From: Streptomyces ficellus
GTDB taxonomy: Bacteria; Actinomycetota; Actinomycetes; Streptomycetales; Streptomycetaceae
Length of the DNA stretch: 64,000 nt
Assembly: GCF_030406405.1 (NCBI RefSeq)
Contig: NZ_JAUEPL010000002.1
Span: 124,001 to 188,000, forward strand
Direction of reading: 5' to 3'
The translations under genes were made by a program, and so were the position numbers. This document shows positions 62,592-64,000 of the stretch, in pieces; within the stretch, counting starts at the first letter, position 1, and each line of letters opens with the position of its first letter. The notes below the pieces were generated by a model, which saw only the letters and a program-made list of their open reading frames with translations, had not been told where the DNA came from and ran no database searches.

Positions 62592-63269
62592 GTGTTGAAG
62601 CGCAGCAGATCCGTGGTCGCGGCGGCCACGCTGGCCGTCGTACTCGCTCTGGGGGCGTGCGAGTCGGCGCCCTCCGGCCCGGGAGACGAACCGCAGCCCA
62701 AGGCGAACGGCGCGACCGGCACGACGGCCGGGAGCGGCGGTCCGGGGGTGGTGGCGCCGGGGAAGCCGGGGGAACCCGCCCGCACGCTGTCGCCGGAGGA
62801 GGCCGCCAAGGCGGTCCCGCCCGACACCCCCAACGCGGCGGACTTCATGTATACGCAGATGATGATCGTCCACCACGGGCAGGCGCTGGAGATGACCGCG
62901 CTCGCCCCCAAGCAGGCGGCATCGGCGCAGGTCAAGGCCCTGGCCGCGCGCATAGCCGCGGCGCAGCAGCCGGAAATCGGCGCGATGCGGGGATGGCTGA
63001 AAAGCAACGGTGGCCCGAGGGCGCAGACGGGGCACGACCACGGCACCATGCCCGGTATGGCCACCAAGACCCAATTGGCCCAGTTGCGTGCCGCGCGGGG
63101 CGCGGCCTTCGACCAGCTGTTCCTGACCTTGATGATCGTCCACCACGAGGGCGCGGTGAGCATGGCCACGGAGGTGCTGTCGCAGGGCAACAACGTCCAG
63201 GTGGAGGAGATGGCGAACGACGTGATCGCGCAGCAGACCGCCGAGATCAACCGCATGCGCTCGATGTGA
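62592..63269 (+). CDS. DUF305 domain lipoprotein
   Basis: 225 residues. Lipobox LALGACESAPS after a short signal, Gly/Pro linker, then DUF305 with YTQMMIVHHGQALEMTALAP and LTLMIVHHEGAVSMATEVLS, two MIxHHxxAxxM motifs built of His and Met, a pattern able to bind copper. GTG 62592 follows GGAGGT. Divergent from the LVIVD gene, its frequent companion. Copper handling is a plausible but unproven role. Confidence 0.9.
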   Translation: MLKRSRSVVAAATLAVVLALGACESAPSGPGDEPQPKANGATGTTAGSGGPGVVAPGKPGEPARTLSPEEAAKAVPPDTPNAADFMYTQMMIVHHGQALEMTALAPKQAASAQVKALAARIAAAQQPEIGAMRGWLKSNGGPRAQTGHDHGTMPGMATKTQLAQLRAARGAAFDQLFLTLMIVHHEGAVSMATEVLSQGNNVQVEEMANDVIAQQTAEINRMRSM

Positions 63270-63399
63270 CCGGCTCGCGGGCAGCCGCCTGCGCCCGCAC
63301 GGCCGCTCCGTCCGGCGTACGGACGCTGACCGCGCGCACACCTCCCGCACGCGGCCCGGCGGTGGGATCCTGAAAGTCCCTGCGGGAAGGAGCGCAGCA

Positions 63400-64000
63400 G
63401 TGCTTCGTGTCGCCGTCATCGGTTCCGGGCCCAGCGGGGTCTACACCGCCCAGTCCCTGGTCGAACAGACCGTGGTGCCGGACATCCAGGTGCATGTCCT
63501 GGACCGGTTGCCGTGTCCGTACGGGCTCGTACGGTACGGGGTCGCCCCGGACCACGAGAAGATCAAGTCCCTGCAGAGCAACCTGCGTACCGTCCTGGAG
63601 CACGAACGGGTCGGGTTCGTCGGCAATGTCGAGGTCGGTGCGCGCGGGCTGACGCCCGGGCGGCTGCTGGAGCTGTACCACGCGGTCGTGTACTGCGTCG
63701 GCGCGGCACGGGACCGCCGGCTCGGCGTGCCGGGCGAGGACCTGCCCGGGAGTTGCTCCGCCACCGAATTCGTCTCCTGGTACAGCGCCCACCCCGACGC
63801 CGCCGACAGGGCCTTCGTGCTGGGCGCCCGGTCGGCCGTGGTGATCGGCGTGGGCAATGTGGCCGTGGACGTCGCGCGGATCCTGGCGCGCGGTCCGCAG
63901 GAGCTGCACCCCACGGACGTACCGGAGGGGGCGCTGGGCGCGCTGGCCGCGAGCCGCGTGCGTGAGGTGCACATGGTGGGCCGGCGGGGCCCGTCGCAGG
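63400..64000 (+). CDS. FAD-dependent ferredoxin/NADP reductase (FprA-like), 3' end cut off
   Basis: First 200 residues of an adrenodoxin-reductase-type enzyme: FAD motif VAVIGSGPSGVYTAQSLVEQ, LPCPYGLVRYGVAPDHEKIK, YCVGAARDRRLGVPGEDLPG and NADP motif VVIGVGNVAVDVARILAR. Close to mycobacterial FprA, which moves electrons between NADPH and ferredoxins or P450 systems. GTG 63400 follows GGAAGGAG. It runs off the window end. Confidence 0.93.
   Translation, partial: MLRVAVIGSGPSGVYTAQSLVEQTVVPDIQVHVLDRLPCPYGLVRYGVAPDHEKIKSLQSNLRTVLEHERVGFVGNVEVGARGLTPGRLLELYHAVVYCVGAARDRRLGVPGEDLPGSCSATEFVSWYSAHPDAADRAFVLGARSAVVIGVGNVAVDVARILARGPQELHPTDVPEGALGALAASRVREVHMVGRRGPSQ

Overview
The window looks like chromosomal DNA from a Streptomyces or close relative. 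GC is very high in nearly every third codon position, GTG and TTG starts are frequent, ribosome binding sites are purine rich, and many genes belong to actinobacterial families (a PucR/GAF regulator, a membrane-anchored Ser/Thr kinase, a DUF6421-type protein, DUF5134, an excalibur protein, an RsbW-like ATPase). I see no prophage, IS element, CRISPR array, tRNA or rRNA gene. It reads as a housekeeping and accessory stretch with about 60 genes, cut at both ends: a GH15 hydrolase at the left edge and an FprA-like reductase at the right.

Layout. 1-11.4 kb: GH15 hydrolase, MHS-family transporter, a leftward run (Lnt, Nudix, 3-hydroxybutyrate dehydrogenase, PucR-type regulator), a second glutamate racemase and a GT2 glycosyltransferase. 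11.8-18.9 kb: a Pro/Tyr-rich protein, MOSC protein, Rv1733c-like membrane protein, an unusual beta-helix/AAA+ fusion, and a convergent, overlapping polytopic membrane protein with a GHSQGS hydrolase motif. 19-27.6 kb: DeoR regulator, two SRPBCC proteins, Cds1-like cysteine desulfhydrase, RsbW-like ATPase, methyltransferase, ROK regulator, HhH protein. 27.7-34 kb: two MFS exporters (one probably controlled by a divergent MarR repressor), an epimerase-like protein, and the remains of a divergent gene pair whose facing 5' ends appear deleted. 34-45.2 kb: geranylgeranyl reductase family protein, M20 dipeptidase, MBL-fold hydrolase, P-loop/Nudix fusion, ROK sugar kinase divergent from a LacI regulator with a clear operator, Ser/Thr kinase, CitE-like lyase. 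45.3-53.7 kb: etfBA, flavin reductase, thioredoxin, acyltransferase, a coupled operon (DUF6421-type protein, SDR, L-threonine aldolase), GDPD. 53.9-64 kb: ClpC-like ATPase, GNAT, DUF5134 + M56 peptidase, PAP2 phosphatase, excalibur protein, TetR, LVIVD-repeat secreted protein, DUF305 lipoprotein and FprA-like reductase.

The most striking non-gene signal is the density of short tandem repeats: about fourteen arrays with units of 11-37 bp in 64 kb. Six of them span the stop codon of the gene they sit against, so a gene's last codons and stop are copied tandemly into the intergenic space. One further array lies inside a coding sequence in multiples of five codons. Other items worth following are the beta-helix/AAA+ fusion, the DUF6421 operon, the probable MarR-controlled leaderless exporter, and two convergent gene pairs that share a single CTAG as both stop codons.
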